A DNA stretch of 64,000 nt, from assembly GCA_016743235.1 (NCBI GenBank), contig VRZD01000013.1, positions 94,065 to 158,064 on the forward strand. Reading direction: 5' to 3'. Of this stretch, positions 36,924 through 47,492 are shown one piece after another; positions within the stretch are counted from its first letter, which is position 1; each line of letters starts with the position of its first letter. The notes below the pieces were generated by a model that was not told the DNA's origin, did not search any database, and saw nothing but the letters and a program-made list of their open reading frames with translations. Source of the DNA: Pantanalinema sp. GBBB05. Its GTDB lineage: Bacteria > Cyanobacteriota > Cyanobacteriia > Leptolyngbyales > Leptolyngbyaceae. Both the position numbers and the translations under genes were made by a program.

Positions 36924-38651
36924 GTGGCTAAACCTACGCTTACAGAAGCAGTGCCGGTTTATCGCCAAATTGAGAACAACTCTGGACAAGAGCAAGTGTT
37001 GGGAGAAGCGCAGGTGGTGCAGCGAATTCTGAAAACGGTAGTCGGACTTAGCAGCGGCTTAGGGCTAGTTTGGGTCAGTGCAACGAGTGCGATCAGTGCT
37101 CCAGTTCAGTCTAACTCGATTAGCGAGATTGGCATTGATGCCTTACGCCTGCATGCCCCACCCTATGATTTGATTGGACGCAAAATTGCGATCGGGCAAG
37201 TGGAAATTGGTCGCCCTGGAATATTTGGGTTAGATAAAGCCGTATCGCAAAATCAAGCCGTGAAAGTCACGCAGGTTTTTTTCCGGAATACTCCGGCTAA
37301 AGTGAACGCGAATGTAGATGCTCATGCCCAGGGTGTTGCCAGCATTATGGTCAGTTTGGCCAAGGGTATGAAAGGAGTGGCTCCAGGAGCCAGACTGTAT
37401 TCCTCAGCTGCCGGGACGCCACGACGGTATGGGCAACCAGAGGAATGTCTGTCGGCCCAACATGTTGCCATCCAGAATGGCGGAGATGTGCGAGCAATTA
37501 ACTTCAGTTTTGGCGAATCGCTCAAGCAAGATCCCCGCCCTAATGCGTTACTAGATGGCAACGCCTTGCTGACTCAATGTATTGATTGGTCTACACGAGT
37601 TCACAATGTGCTGTATGTGATTGCGGGGAATCAAGGCAAAGGCGGTATTTCCATTCCTACCGATAATTACAATGGGATTAATGTTGCGTTTAGTGCCCGA
37701 GTTCAAGGACTTTACGCCAAAGTTGATTTTGCGAATTTGGGTGACCCGGCATTATCGAATGGTAGTTCGGAAGGGATTGAAAGTAATGTTGGTCCCCGTC
37801 GGGCGATCGGGCTAATGGCCCCCGGTGATAGTGTCAGCCTACTCAACCTGAGTGGCAGAGTAACGACCTCCAGTGGCACCAGTTTTGCGGCTCCCCATGT
37901 CACTGCGACAGTGGCACTCCTGCAAGAATATGGCGATCGCCAACTGCGGACTAGTTGCCAACCGAATTACGGTTGTACCAGTTTAACGTGGGGGTTAGAT
38001 TCCCGCCGACCGGAAGTTATGAAAGCCGTGTTACTGAATGCGGCGGACAAGATTCAGGATCAGGGGAATGGGCTAAATCTGAGTATGACCCGCACTGTAC
38101 TGGATAAAAATAATCGTTCCTGGCTAGAGTCAGATGCTTACCGCGATCGCAGAATTCCTCTAAATGCCCAAATGGGAACTGGACATTTGAATGCGTTTCG
38201 TGCCTATCAACAATTCAGTCCAGGGCAATGGTCACCACAGGCTGCCGTGCCGGCGATCGCCTGGGATTATCGGACAGTTACCCTCGGTGAATCACCCTAT
38301 CAAGATTATGTGCTAGATCAACCATTGCTAGCAGGGAGTTTTGTCTCAGCTACCTTAACCTGGAATCGGTTGGTGGAACTGGTAGATAAAAATTCTAATG
38401 ATGAATTTGATTTAGATGAAAGTTTTCGCGATCGTGGCTTAAACGACTTGAATCTCTATCTGATGCGAGTAGAAGACGATGACATCCGTCAAAGCATCTG
38501 GTCATCGGAAAGCGGCGTTGATAGTGTGGAGCATATTTTCTATCAAGTACCGAAAACTGGACGTTACAAACTGCGAGTACAATTCCAGCGCCAGGTGCAT
38601 CAATCCAGTCAGCCCTATGCTTTAGCCTGGTGGACAAAACCAAGTCAGTAA
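36924..38651 (+). CDS. Subtilisin-like serine peptidase (S8), Asp position replaced by Glu
   Basis: 575 residues from a GTG with AGGAA about 10 bases upstream. A weak signal or anchor lies around residues 38-60 (LKTVVGLSSGLGLVWVSATSAISA). The peptidase domain has His134 (DAHAQGVASI), oxyanion Asn236 (IAGNQGKGG) and Ser320 (SGTSFAAPHV). Where subtilases have DxG (VIDSG), this protein reads QVEIG, so Glu94 takes the place of the catalytic Asp. The C-terminal 150 residues form a beta-rich extension like a pro-protein or P-domain. It may be a divergent or impaired protease, exported or membrane-tethered. It is isolated between rpe and chlH. Confidence 0.82.
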   Translation: MAKPTLTEAVPVYRQIENNSGQEQVLGEAQVVQRILKTVVGLSSGLGLVWVSATSAISAPVQSNSISEIGIDALRLHAPPYDLIGRKIAIGQVEIGRPGIFGLDKAVSQNQAVKVTQVFFRNTPAKVNANVDAHAQGVASIMVSLAKGMKGVAPGARLYSSAAGTPRRYGQPEECLSAQHVAIQNGGDVRAINFSFGESLKQDPRPNALLDGNALLTQCIDWSTRVHNVLYVIAGNQGKGGISIPTDNYNGINVAFSARVQGLYAKVDFANLGDPALSNGSSEGIESNVGPRRAIGLMAPGDSVSLLNLSGRVTTSSGTSFAAPHVTATVALLQEYGDRQLRTSCQPNYGCTSLTWGLDSRRPEVMKAVLLNAADKIQDQGNGLNLSMTRTVLDKNNRSWLESDAYRDRRIPLNAQMGTGHLNAFRAYQQFSPGQWSPQAAVPAIAWDYRTVTLGESPYQDYVLDQPLLAGSFVSATLTWNRLVELVDKNSNDEFDLDESFRDRGLNDLNLYLMRVEDDDIRQSIWSSESGVDSVEHIFYQVPKTGRYKLRVQFQRQVHQSSQPYALAWWTKPSQ

Positions 38652-38733
38652 GTTGAGCGAAGCAAGCCAATTCTGTTCCTTCTAAATGCCTGCGATCAGT
38701 CAGGGCATAAAAGACCTCATCATCACGGCGATA

Positions 38734-38763
38734 TAAAAAAAGGGGTAGTGAATGGCTACCCCT
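38734..38763 (-). terminator. Terminator of chlH
   Basis: On the minus strand AGGGGTAG pairs with CTACCCCT (8 bp), with a 7-base loop, then seven T. It is 21 bases past the chlH stop. Confidence 0.85.
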
Positions 38764-38783
38764 GAACTTAAGTTAACGATCAA

Positions 38784-41700
38784 TTAGTCGATGCCTTCGA
38801 TCCGGTCTTCAACTTCCTGGTACAACTGGCGCAGGCGATCGAGGTTTTCCTCGGTGGTTTCCCAATAGCCGCGACCGTTGGCTTCCAGTAGGGTCGTCAC
38901 CATTTTGCGGAAGGAGTTGGGGTTGAGATCGAGTAAGCGCTTACACATCTCATCGTCTTTGAAGAAGGTGGTGTTGGCATCTTCATAGACCCAGTTATCC
39001 ACCGCTCCCGCCGTTGCCGACCAACCCATCGTGTTGACCAGGCGCTTCGAGAGTTCCCGCACGCCTTCGTAACCGTGGGACAACATGCCCTCGTACCACT
39101 TGGGATTCAAGAGTTTGGTGCGGGCATCCAACCGCACGGTTTCGGAGAGAGTTCGGACTTGGGCGTTGGCAGTCGTCGTGTCGGCAATGAAGGAGGTGGG
39201 AGCCTTACCATCATTCCGGAGGCGGGCGACTACTTTCGTCGGATCGGAGTCGTAGTAGTGAGATACATCGGTGAGCGAGATTTCAGACGAATCGAGATTC
39301 TGGAAGGTGACTTCTGCCGTCTTCAGCGCCGATTCAAAGATCTCCCGACTTTGATCCATGTTGCCCGGACTATCCGACGAGAAGGCAAACGACTTGCGAG
39401 ACAGGTACATATCCTGCAACTCGGCTTCACTTTCCCAGGTGCTATTCTCGATCGCCAGGTTGACGTTGGAGGAATAGGAGCCGGAGGCATTGGAGAAGAT
39501 CCGGGTGGCGGCTTGCCGCAGTTCCACCCCTAATTCCTTGGCTTGCTGGATCGCGTGTTTGCGAACAAAGTTCATTTCTAGCGGTTCGTCGGCTTCGGCT
39601 GCCATTTTCACGGCGCGATCGAGTAATGCCATTTGGTTAATGAACAGGTCACGGAACACGCCGGAGCAGTTGACAACCACGTCGATCCGAGGACGACCCA
39701 GTTCCTCTAGGGGAATTAACTCCAGCTTATTCACCCGTCCCAGTGAATCCGGTAAGGGACGGACACCGACCATCCACATGATCTGCGCCAGGGATTCGCC
39801 ATAGGTCTTGATGTTGTCCGTTCCCCAGAGCACACAGGCGATCGTCTCGGGATACTTGCCACCGTTATCGGCATACTGTCGGGCAATCAAGCGATCGACG
39901 ACGACTTTGGCAGACTTGACTGCCGCCGCTGTGGGAATGGATTGGGGATCGAGGGCATGAATATTTTTACCCGTGGGCAATACATCCGGGTTCCGAATTG
40001 GATCACCACCGGGTCCCGGCATGATGTATTCGCCTTCCAAAGCCGTTAGCAGCGCACCCAGTTCGTTATCGGCGACGACTTGCTTGAGGCAGAATTCCAG
40101 ATACTCAAACAGCGGTTTAATCTGCTCGGTATCGACTTTGGTGTAGCCCGCTTCGTGCAGTGCCTCGACCCAGGGTTCCTTCTTGCCCATGTTGAAGAAG
40201 TTGAGCTTGGTGACACGGGACACCCGCCCATCGGCATCGGTTTGCGCTTTCACCATCGCTGTCACGGCGGCTCGGACGGCTTGATTGATGTCGTTTAACA
40301 ACTGCACATCATCCAGCACACCGCGATCGCTGTTTTGATAGATTTCATCAATGTTGCGACTGAGGCTATTGGCGATAATTCGTTGCAGACTGAGAATGCC
40401 TTCTTCCTCGCGATCGAGTCCGGCGATATTCACCAGAGTCGCGATCGCTTCCTCGGCGGAGGGGGGCTTACCAATCACATGTAGACCGCAGGGTAGCAAG
40501 CGCGATTCGATCTCCATCAGCTTGATGTAAACCTTCCCAACGATCGCGTCCCGTTCCTCCAGGGACATGTCCTTGGCATCTTTGTCGGGCAGGTGAATGT
40601 CTTTGTCCAGGTTCACCATGCGGCACTTGTCCATGATGGTGTTGGTGATCGACTCGCCCCGTCCGGTGTCCTTCAAGGTTTGGTAGGAGGCGATCAGTTC
40701 GCTCAGTTCCTTCAAGCCTTTGTACAGTCCAGCATTTTCGGCGGGAGGAGTCAGGTAGCTGATCGTTTCCGCATAGGAGCGGCGCTTGGCGATCGTGGCT
40801 TCACTGGGGTTATTCGCTGCGTAGTAATACAGGTTGGGAATCGTGCCGATCAGGCTATCGGGGAAGCACTCGCCCGACATACCAATCTGCTTACCGGGCA
40901 TGAATTCCAGTGAACCGTGGGTGCCAAAGTGGAGGACGGCATCGGCTTGCCAGATTTGCTCCAGGTAGGTGTAGTAGGCAGCAAAGCCGTGGTGAGGACT
41001 GGCAGAACGAGAGAACAGGAGCCGCATCGGGTCGCCTTCATAGCCGAAGGTCGGTTGCACCCCAATGAACACGTTGCCAAAAGATTTCCCGTAAACCAGC
41101 AGGTTTTGTCCGTCGGTATTTAAGTGACCGGGAGGCGGACCCCAGGACGGAATCAGGCGATCGTAGTAGGGAGTCAGCCGCTCATATTCCTCGACCGACA
41201 TGCGGTAGGCAATATTCAGTTCGGGACTGTTGTATTGGGCTTTGGCATCATGCAGTACTTCTAGCATCAACGCTTCGGCGGTATCCGGTAAGCCTTCGAC
41301 GTCGTAGCCATTGTGTTTCAGCGATTCCATCACTTTATAAATGGAACCAAACACATCCAGGTAAGCGGCAGTTCCCACATTCCCTTTATCCGGCGGGAAG
41401 CTGAACACTGTAATCGCGACTTTCTTGGTCAGCTTTGGCTTGCGGCGCAAGTTTGCCCACTTCATTGCCCGTTGGGCGATCGCTTCCACCCGATCTTGCA
41501 AGGCGATCGCTTTCCCCGTTGCGCCATCCCGACCCGAGAGGATAATCGGTTCGATCGCACCATCTAATTCGGGGAGAGCAATTTGCAAGGCGACTTGAAT
41601 TGGGTGGAGACCTAGATCGCTATCCTGCCATTCTTCCGTGGTTTGGAAGACTAAGGGCAGTGCCACCATGTAGGGACGATTCAGCCGCTTCAGGGATTCG

Positions 41701-42764
41701 ATCGCCTTGGGATGATCTTGCCGAGCGGGACCCCCGACTAACGCAAATCCGGTGAGGGAGATAACGACATCGACAAGCGGATTTTTGGTAATTGGATCGT
41801 AGAAGAAGGCATCAACGGGTTTGGAGAAGTCCAATCCTCCGGCAAACACGGGCACCACCCGCGCTCCCATCGCTTCTAACTCCGATACCATTGCCACATA
41901 GTGAGCATCATCCCCGGTAACTAAGTGGGTGCGTTGCAGCACTAACCCGACACTGGGAGCCAATGGATCTTTGACATCGCTGGAAATATCCGATCGGGAG
42001 TTAAACCAGTTGAGATATTCTTTGACATCCTCGTACATGCAGGGAGCGAGGGGATGCCAGATGCCTAAATCGGGGTAGGTAACGGGTTCTTGATATTGCA
42101 GGGAGTTGCCATCGTTGGCGTTTTTATAGACATACTTATCCGCCAGCATCAGTAGGAAGTTTTCCAGGTTTTCCTGGTTGCCGCCTAACCAATACTGAAA
42201 ACTCAACATGAAGTTACGAGCATCCTGCGCTTTATCCATCGGCAGGTACTTCAACACCTTCGGCAGGGTGTTAAGCAGTTTCAACATGGCATCCTGGAAG
42301 CTAGAGCCAGATTGCTCTTTCCGCTTCTTCATAAACTGGGCGATCGCGCTCTTGGATTGCCCCAGTTGTGCCATTGAGAAGCTACCCATCTTGTTCAGGC
42401 GCATCACCTGCGGCATCGATGGGAAGACGACCGCCACATCCAGGCGATCGCGGTGGGGTTCTACAGCCGCCACGACTTTATCAGCCAGGTCTTCCAAGAA
42501 GATTAGCGAGGCAATGAAGATATTCGCCTCTGCCACATCGCGTTGAAAGGCTTCGTAATTTTCGGCACTGCGCAGTTCCTCAATCAAATAGCCACTAATT
42601 TCGACAGCCAGATGGGGATGGTTCTGGTTAATCGAGCGCACTGCTGCCGACAGTGAACTTTGGTATTGAGGCTCTAGCACGACGTAGACCACCTTAAGCA
42701 GCGATCGTCCGCGAAGGTCATCGGGCGCAACGTGCCGGATGGTGGGCTTGACGTGAGTGAACAT
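38784..42764 (-). CDS. chlH: Magnesium chelatase subunit H
   Basis: The porphyrin-binding, largest subunit of the ChlH-ChlD-ChlI complex that inserts Mg2+ into protoporphyrin IX, the first committed step of chlorophyll synthesis. I place the start at the ATG 42764 ([17 protein letters not shown], the family N-terminus). There a GGAG lies 9 bases upstream, giving 1326 residues; the frame is open 19 codons further up. The CobN/BchH-type domain covers most of the protein, with conserved blocks [27 protein letters not shown] near 600 and [20 protein letters not shown] near 985. chlD and chlI are elsewhere. Confidence 0.97.
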   Translation of the reverse strand: MFTHVKPTIRHVAPDDLRGRSLLKVVYVVLEPQYQSSLSAAVRSINQNHPHLAVEISGYLIEELRSAENYEAFQRDVAEANIFIASLIFLEDLADKVVAAVEPHRDRLDVAVVFPSMPQVMRLNKMGSFSMAQLGQSKSAIAQFMKKRKEQSGSSFQDAMLKLLNTLPKVLKYLPMDKAQDARNFMLSFQYWLGGNQENLENFLLMLADKYVYKNANDGNSLQYQEPVTYPDLGIWHPLAPCMYEDVKEYLNWFNSRSDISSDVKDPLAPSVGLVLQRTHLVTGDDAHYVAMVSELEAMGARVVPVFAGGLDFSKPVDAFFYDPITKNPLVDVVISLTGFALVGGPARQDHPKAIESLKRLNRPYMVALPLVFQTTEEWQDSDLGLHPIQVALQIALPELDGAIEPIILSGRDGATGKAIALQDRVEAIAQRAMKWANLRRKPKLTKKVAITVFSFPPDKGNVGTAAYLDVFGSIYKVMESLKHNGYDVEGLPDTAEALMLEVLHDAKAQYNSPELNIAYRMSVEEYERLTPYYDRLIPSWGPPPGHLNTDGQNLLVYGKSFGNVFIGVQPTFGYEGDPMRLLFSRSASPHHGFAAYYTYLEQIWQADAVLHFGTHGSLEFMPGKQIGMSGECFPDSLIGTIPNLYYYAANNPSEATIAKRRSYAETISYLTPPAENAGLYKGLKELSELIASYQTLKDTGRGESITNTIMDKCRMVNLDKDIHLPDKDAKDMSLEERDAIVGKVYIKLMEIESRLLPCGLHVIGKPPSAEEAIATLVNIAGLDREEEGILSLQRIIANSLSRNIDEIYQNSDRGVLDDVQLLNDINQAVRAAVTAMVKAQTDADGRVSRVTKLNFFNMGKKEPWVEALHEAGYTKVDTEQIKPLFEYLEFCLKQVVADNELGALLTALEGEYIMPGPGGDPIRNPDVLPTGKNIHALDPQSIPTAAAVKSAKVVVDRLIARQYADNGGKYPETIACVLWGTDNIKTYGESLAQIMWMVGVRPLPDSLGRVNKLELIPLEELGRPRIDVVVNCSGVFRDLFINQMALLDRAVKMAAEADEPLEMNFVRKHAIQQAKELGVELRQAATRIFSNASGSYSSNVNLAIENSTWESEAELQDMYLSRKSFAFSSDSPGNMDQSREIFESALKTAEVTFQNLDSSEISLTDVSHYYDSDPTKVVARLRNDGKAPTSFIADTTTANAQVRTLSETVRLDARTKLLNPKWYEGMLSHGYEGVRELSKRLVNTMGWSATAGAVDNWVYEDANTTFFKDDEMCKRLLDLNPNSFRKMVTTLLEANGRGYWETTEENLDRLRQLYQEVEDRIEGID

Positions 42765-43195
42765 GCGGTTAAGCTCCTTAGATGGTCCGAGAGAGTGGCA
42801 ATGGCGCAAAATAGCTACCATGAATGTTTGTATCAGAAAACCGTTACCACATGGGCATTTCAGCCCCCATCCGACACAATTTGATAAAAATATCGCAAAG
42901 AGCTTTTACATTTATTTGTCAAGATCAGCATTTTTACTCAATTTTTGTTGCAAACAATTAACTTTTCCTTTAAAAAGCCGTCATTCTCAGCCGAATATGG
43001 CAGTCAGATCGATTTATGTAGGTTTTGCGATAGATTTTTGCTCCGAGCCGATTCCCCTCAGTCCCCCTTATCAAGTGGGATGCCGGAGGCAGGAGGATCT
43101 AATCTATCGACCAACCAAATTGATAGCAATAAAAAAAGCGGCTTGGATCAATCCAATACCGCCCTAGATGGGAAATAGATTGTGGCTGTTGATGC
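42765..43195. other. Leader of chlH and spacer after DUF1232
   Basis: 431 bases between two minus-strand genes. It holds the DUF1232 terminator (43130-43162) and the probable chlH promoter and leader. Open frames here (for example 42757-43167 plus) have no coding features. Confidence 0.5.
43130..43162 (-). terminator. Terminator of the DUF1232 gene
   Basis: On the minus strand GCGG and ATTGGAT-like arms pair with ATCCAA and CCGC (6 bp plus 4 bp around an internal mismatch), 2-base loop, followed by seven T. It is about 34 bases past the stop. Confidence 0.75.
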
Positions 43196-43510
43196 TTAGT
43201 CGATCGAAACCGCATTGACATCAACCGTATCTGTGCCGGAGGACGGGCTAGCGGTTGTGGCATCGGTCTCAGAATCTTTGCTGCCTTTCACTTTCAAGCG
43301 ATCGAGCAAGATTTGCGAAACTTCTGCCACTAACAGCGTCGCGATTACCCCATCATCGATCCAACCGACGACTGGGAGAAAGTCGGGTGAAATATCCAGG
43401 GGGCTGATCAAATAGAGTAATGAGCCGAGAATGATCCACCAGCGATATTTTGGATTGCGAATGGTGTTGCGATACCAGGTATAGATGGCTTCGATAGAGA
43501 ATGTCTTCAT
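43196..43510 (-). CDS. DUF1232 (YkvA-type) membrane protein
   Basis: 104 residues. The DUF1232 core WWIILGSLLYLISPLDISPD with following FLPVVGWIDDGVIA is a single hydrophobic hairpin segment with the invariant SPxDxxPD motif. A Ser/Thr-rich, probably disordered tail follows. Function is unknown. It is monocistronic, closed by the terminator at 43130-43162. Confidence 0.9.
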   Translation of the reverse strand: MKTFSIEAIYTWYRNTIRNPKYRWWIILGSLLYLISPLDISPDFLPVVGWIDDGVIATLLVAEVSQILLDRLKVKGSKDSETDATTASPSSGTDTVDVNAVSID

Positions 43511-43607
43511 GGGGTGTCCTCCGACCTACATCATTGATCGTGGCAAATCCCCATGGAAACTTAGAGTGTGGATAACCCGTGGTTTGGTAGTGAGAATCCC
43601 ACTGTTT

Positions 43608-43650
43608 GGAGGTGGGGAGTGGGAGAGATGGGGAGGTAGGGGAGGTGAAT
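43608..43650. repeat. Purine-rich G/A low-complexity tract
   Basis: A tract of GGGGAG/GGAGGT-like units between the DUF1232 gene and the IPP isomerase gene, of the same kind as those at 49650, 50826 and 63950. Confidence 0.7.
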
Positions 43651-43673
43651 GAAGGTTGTTTGTGGGGGCTGGG

Positions 43674-44702
43674 CTACTGAATCGGGTGTAAGGAGTGCGA
43701 TCGCTGAAGATCGTCGAGGGTGGCGTTGCCAGTACAGAACATTGCCGTTCTAAGTTCAGCGGTGAGGAAGCTGACTAAAGTATGGAGGGCGGCTTCGGAG
43801 TCGTGGGCGGCTTGTAGAAAGGGCAGTGCCATGCCAACTAAATCGGCTCCTAGCGCGATCGCTTTGGCGGCTTCTAAGCCGTTGCGGAGTCCACCAGAGG
43901 CGATTAGGGGAATATCAGGGGCGATCGCTCTCACTGAGGTAATGCATTCTGCCGTAGGAATACCCCAGTCGGCGAAGGTCGCGGCTAACCGCCGTTGCAA
44001 GGGATCTTGAGCGCGTTCCCCTTCCACCTTTGCCCAGGATGTTCCCCCAGCTCCCGCTACATCGATCGCGGCAACTCCGGCTTGAATCAATTGCTTTGCC
44101 ATCGTGCCAGAAATGCCATTGCCGACTTCTTTGGCAATCACGGGGACAGACAGCTTTTCACATAATCCGGCAATTTTATCGAGTAGTTCAGAGAAATTAG
44201 TATCGCCTTGCGTTTGCACACATTCCTGCAATGGATTGAGATGCAAAATTAAGGCATCGGCTTCTAACATCTCGATAACGTGACGGCACTCATCTAGACC
44301 ATACCGATAGTTCAACTGCACCGCGCCTAAGTTAGCCAATAGCAGAATATCGGGAGCTACCGATCGCACGGCAAACGTAGAGATCACTTGCGGATTTTCA
44401 ACTGCTACTCGTTGGGAACCCACGCCCATAGCGAGATTGTACTGTTGGGCGATCGTGGCTAAACGGTAGTTAATCGTTTTGGCTAGATCCGTTCCCCCAG
44501 TCATGGAGGAAATTAGCAATGGAGCCGTTAGGGATTTGCCGAGAAAGGTAGTGCGGAGATCAATTTGATTGCGATCGAGTTCGGGTAAGCAACAATGCTG
44601 GAAGCGATAGCGTTCTAAGCCATTCGTCGTCTCTCGACATTGCACATCTTCATCTAAACAAATGCGAAGATGATCGGCTTTGCGAAGTTCAGTTTCTGCC
44701 AC
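43674..44702 (-). CDS. fni: Type 2 isopentenyl-diphosphate isomerase (FMN-dependent)
   Basis: 342 residues. It isomerises IPP to DMAPP using reduced FMN, feeding carotenoid, phytol and quinone synthesis. Family blocks are [10 protein letters not shown] at the start, SSMTGGT (about 65-71), [31 protein letters not shown] with catalytic residues, KEVGNGIS, and the FMN-phosphate site [10 protein letters not shown] and GMALPFL. Cyanobacteria use this type with the MEP pathway. pyrR lies 67 bases upstream on the same strand, so they may share a transcript. Confidence 0.95.
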   Translation of the reverse strand: MAETELRKADHLRICLDEDVQCRETTNGLERYRFQHCCLPELDRNQIDLRTTFLGKSLTAPLLISSMTGGTDLAKTINYRLATIAQQYNLAMGVGSQRVAVENPQVISTFAVRSVAPDILLLANLGAVQLNYRYGLDECRHVIEMLEADALILHLNPLQECVQTQGDTNFSELLDKIAGLCEKLSVPVIAKEVGNGISGTMAKQLIQAGVAAIDVAGAGGTSWAKVEGERAQDPLQRRLAATFADWGIPTAECITSVRAIAPDIPLIASGGLRNGLEAAKAIALGADLVGMALPFLQAAHDSEAALHTLVSFLTAELRTAMFCTGNATLDDLQRSHSLHPIQ

Positions 44703-44769
44703 GGAACTGTACCAAGGAAATAGGGTTACAGTTACAGCCTAAAGCTAAACGGCAAAGGGATGCAGCCAC

Positions 44770-45306
44770 TTAACCCCGCCATAACTCTACACCGTCTCGC
44801 CCATCTAAATCTTGAATGTAGACTTTCACGGTTTCTTCTCTAGCAGTGGGTAACTGCTTACCGATGAAATCGGGGTGAATCGGCAGTTCTCGATGCCCCC
44901 GATCGACCAGCACCGCTAACCGAATCACTTCCGGTCTACCGTGATCTTTCACCGCTTCTAAAGCCGCTCGCACCGTCCGCCCTTTAAAGATCACATCATC
45001 GACTAGAATCACCGTTTTGCCAGTCAGATCAAACGGAATCTCGCTTTTAGCGGGAGTGCGAATCCCAATCGTATCCAAATCATCCCGGTAAAAGGTGATG
45101 TCGATCGCGCCCACAGGGACAGGAGTTTGCTCTAATGCCTCAATCTGCCGTGCCAAAATCTGCGCGAGGCTAACACCGCGAGTGTAAATCCCCAGTAAGA
45201 CCAACTTGGATAAATCCCCCGATCGCTCCACAATCTGGGAGGCCAGCCGATTCACGGTACGGCGCACCTCATCCGCGGTCAGAATCTCGACAACTTCACC
45301 GGGCAT
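44770..45306 (-). CDS. pyrR: PyrR bifunctional regulator / uracil phosphoribosyltransferase
   Basis: 178 residues, PRTase fold. The PRPP-binding loop is [18 protein letters not shown] (about 95-112) and the conserved start [21 protein letters not shown] is typical. In Bacillus PyrR binds pyr mRNA to attenuate it; in cyanobacteria its regulatory role is less clear. No pyr operon follows it here. It lies 46 bases from the Uma2 gene on the same strand. Confidence 0.92.
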   Translation of the reverse strand: MPGEVVEILTADEVRRTVNRLASQIVERSGDLSKLVLLGIYTRGVSLAQILARQIEALEQTPVPVGAIDITFYRDDLDTIGIRTPAKSEIPFDLTGKTVILVDDVIFKGRTVRAALEAVKDHGRPEVIRLAVLVDRGHRELPIHPDFIGKQLPTAREETVKVYIQDLDGRDGVELWRG

Positions 45307-45352
45307 GGTTCAGTACAGGTAGCATGGCTGGGCAGGACTATCGATCACCATA

Positions 45353-46009
45353 TCACGCCGTCGTCTCCTGTACCCATTGCCGAAAATTGCGTAAGGCAGA
45401 CATTAGCCCCAGCGCATCACTTTCATCAATGAACTGGAGAATTTTTCCGGCAGGGAGGAAGGGAAAGGCGAAGCCAGAACTAGATTCTACATAGCCCTGA
45501 TCGTGCAGTTGATAAATCAACAATTTGCCTTTGAGGAAGTTATCCCCTGGCTGACTCAAATAGCGCCACACTTCCGGGATGCCGAGCCGAGCATAGATGG
45601 GCAATTTATCGATCGCGCTTTTCGATAACGCCACTTCCAGAACTAAATCGGGTGGTGGGTCAGTTTCTAGATTAATCTCCGATTGCCCGCGCATGTCCGG
45701 TTCATGCTGAATGTAGTAGGCACTTTCCGGTTCCGTTCCCAGTTGCAAGTCAGTCCGTTTTAAGGTGGGGGCTTTGTAGCCTTCAATCCGTAACTTCAGT
45801 TCATCGGCTAACACCAGCAGCAGCGACTCAATCAGCTTATGGCAGCGTTCATGTTCATCCAACGGATGCATCATTTCTAAGCGTCCGCGATCGTAGGTAA
45901 ACCGCGCAGTACGTTGGGAGCGGTTGTCTGCCAGAATCGCCTCGTATTTCTGCCACTTGATTTGATCGAGAACCAAGCGCTGTTCGCTAGGAGCGGGTCC
46001 TTTTGCCAT
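45353..46009 (-). CDS. Uma2 (DUF820) family restriction-endonuclease-fold protein
   Basis: 218 residues. The PD-(D/E)xK-like core has PPPDLVLEVALSKSAID (about 135-151), followed by LPIYARLGIPEVWRY, the usual Uma2 ending. Such genes are very abundant in cyanobacteria; their biological targets are not known. The extended N-terminus (KWQKYEAILADNRSQRTARFTYDRG) is normal for the group. It lies divergent from dapB with 92 bases between. Confidence 0.9.
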   Translation of the reverse strand: MAKGPAPSEQRLVLDQIKWQKYEAILADNRSQRTARFTYDRGRLEMMHPLDEHERCHKLIESLLLVLADELKLRIEGYKAPTLKRTDLQLGTEPESAYYIQHEPDMRGQSEINLETDPPPDLVLEVALSKSAIDKLPIYARLGIPEVWRYLSQPGDNFLKGKLLIYQLHDQGYVESSSGFAFPFLPAGKILQFIDESDALGLMSALRNFRQWVQETTA

Positions 46010-46101
46010 AAATCACTGCCGAAGTTGATTGCCCTATTTCCTATTAACGCATGGAACTCGCCCTACAATGCCATGTAGGTGATTCAGAGGCAGAGTGAGC
46101 T

Positions 46102-46926
46102 ATGGTAAATCAGCCAATTCCCGTGCTGGTGAATGGTGCCGCCGGAAAAATGGGGCGCGAAGTAATTAAAGCCGTTGCCCAGGCAGACGATCTGGTGTTA
46201 ATGGGAGCCGTCGATCGCAATCCCGATCTGTTGGGTCAAGATGCTGGAGAAGTGGCAGGTTGTGGCACGTTGGAAGTGCCCATTACCAATGATTTTCAAC
46301 CGATGCTGGCGTTTGTCTCCCAGGAAAAGCAACTGGGAGTGATGGTCGATTTTACCCATCCCGATTCGGTCTACGACAATGTGCGATCGGCGATCGCTTA
46401 TGGAGTGCGTCCCGTGATTGGCACGACCGGACTCAGCCCGGAACAAATTCAAGACCTGGCAGAGTTTGCCGACAAAGCCAGTACCGGATGCTTGATTATT
46501 CCCAACTTCTCGATCGGCATGGTGCTGCTCCAACAGGCGGCAATCCGGGCTTCTCAATATTTCGACCATGTGGAAATTATTGAACTGCACCACAACCAGA
46601 AAGCCGATGCGCCCAGTGGTACAGCGATTCAAACGGCGCAAATGCTAGCAGAACTGGGCAAGACCTTCAATCCTGCCCAAGTTGAGGAAACGGAAAAAAT
46701 TGCTGGAGCTAGAGGTAGCCTAGCTGATGAAGGCATTCGCATCCACAGTGTGCGCCTACCGGGATTAATTGCCCACCAGGAAGTGATCTTTGGTGCTCCC
46801 GGTCAGATCTACACCCTGCGCCATGACACCAGCGATCGGGCGTGTTACATGCCAGGGGTATTACTCTCGATCCGTAAAGTCATCCAACTCAAGACTCTGG
46901 TATATGGACTAGAGAAAATTCTGTAA
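46102..46926 (+). CDS. dapB: 4-Hydroxy-tetrahydrodipicolinate reductase
   Basis: 274 residues. It makes tetrahydrodipicolinate with NAD(P)H in lysine and diaminopimelate synthesis. The nucleotide motif is [15 protein letters not shown], and the active-site block [18 protein letters not shown] carries the catalytic His pair and Lys (about 158-175). The C-terminal G-xR region reads [17 protein letters not shown]. Start is the ATG at 46102. It is a single-gene unit; the downstream region is repeat-rich. Confidence 0.97.
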   Translation: MVNQPIPVLVNGAAGKMGREVIKAVAQADDLVLMGAVDRNPDLLGQDAGEVAGCGTLEVPITNDFQPMLAFVSQEKQLGVMVDFTHPDSVYDNVRSAIAYGVRPVIGTTGLSPEQIQDLAEFADKASTGCLIIPNFSIGMVLLQQAAIRASQYFDHVEIIELHHNQKADAPSGTAIQTAQMLAELGKTFNPAQVEETEKIAGARGSLADEGIRIHSVRLPGLIAHQEVIFGAPGQIYTLRHDTSDRACYMPGVLLSIRKVIQLKTLVYGLEKIL

Positions 46927-47060
46927 GTCATGAATGTGTCTCGACTGAACCCATTAGCGTGTTGATTTGACACCTGAATCGTTCGATCCTCCCTAACCCT
47001 CGCGCTACGCGCCGCTGACGCTAGTAATAAGGAGGGAACCAAGCCAAGCTTCTCTGAAGT

Positions 47061-47077
47061 CCCCCTTTTTAAGGGGG
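47061..47077. repeat. CCCCCTT/AAGGGGG palindromic element
   Basis: A 7-bp perfect inverted repeat with a 3-base loop, followed by TTTAGGGGG. Similar C/G-run hairpins are widely dispersed in cyanobacterial spacers. It may also act as a bidirectional transcription barrier between dapB and the next gene, although no T-run follows. Confidence 0.55.
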
Positions 47078-47145
47078 ATTTAGGGGGATCGCCTACAGTG
47101 TGCTATTTACAATAGAACTCTGAAAACATTTTTTAAGCGATCGAC

Positions 47146-47417
47146 CTTCAGCGCTAAACCATCAACATTCAGTCGCTAACCAAAAACATTCACGCGCTAA
47201 GGTCAAACTTTAACGCGCTAACCAAAAACATTCAGCCGCTAACCAAAAACATTCAGCTGTTAATGTTCAACATTCAGCCGCTAAGGTCAGACTTTAACGC
47301 GCTAACCAAAAACATTCACGCGTGAACCAAAAACATTCAGCCGTTAATGTTCAACATTCAGCCGCTAAGGTCAGACTTTAACGCACTAACCAAAAACATT
47401 CAGCCGTTAATGTCAAA
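47146..47417. repeat. 21-bp tandem repeat array with 84-bp higher-order period
   Basis: Thirteen units, twelve of exactly 21 bases and the first of 20. Most units begin CATTCA or CTTTAA, have CGCTAA or CGTTAA in the middle, and end CCAAAAA, GGTCAGA or TGTTCAA. Units 3-6, 7-10 and 11-13 repeat the same order of variants, so the array also has an 84-base period (47187-47270, 47271-47354, 47355-47417 partial). In one plus-strand frame it reads as a heptad pattern I-x-x-L-x-x-N broken by a TGA at 47333. Confidence 0.92.
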
Positions 47418-47492
47418 GATTCAACACGAGATTGCCAAGCTTGGTTGATTGCCGATCGCCGATCGGGGCAAGTTGGATAAACGGATGAATCT

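Larger units (their letters stand above)
46927..47492. other. Repeat-rich convergent intergenic region
   Basis: 566 bases between dapB and the DUF928 gene, which converge. It contains palindromic short repeats at 47000-47080 and the 21-bp tandem array at 47146-47417, listed separately. No gene is called. Confidence 0.7.

Noticed and set aside
42757..43167. 136-codon ORF on the plus strand upstream of chlH
   Set aside because: It overlaps the chlH start and the DUF1232 terminator, and its translation has no protein-like pattern.
47146..47417. CRISPR array
   Set aside because: The repeats are directly head to tail with no spacers, and no cas gene is in the window.
47166..47417. Coiled-coil protein gene from the heptad frame
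   Set aside because: There is no start codon, a TGA interrupts the frame at 47333, and no ribosome binding site is seen; kept as a repeat.
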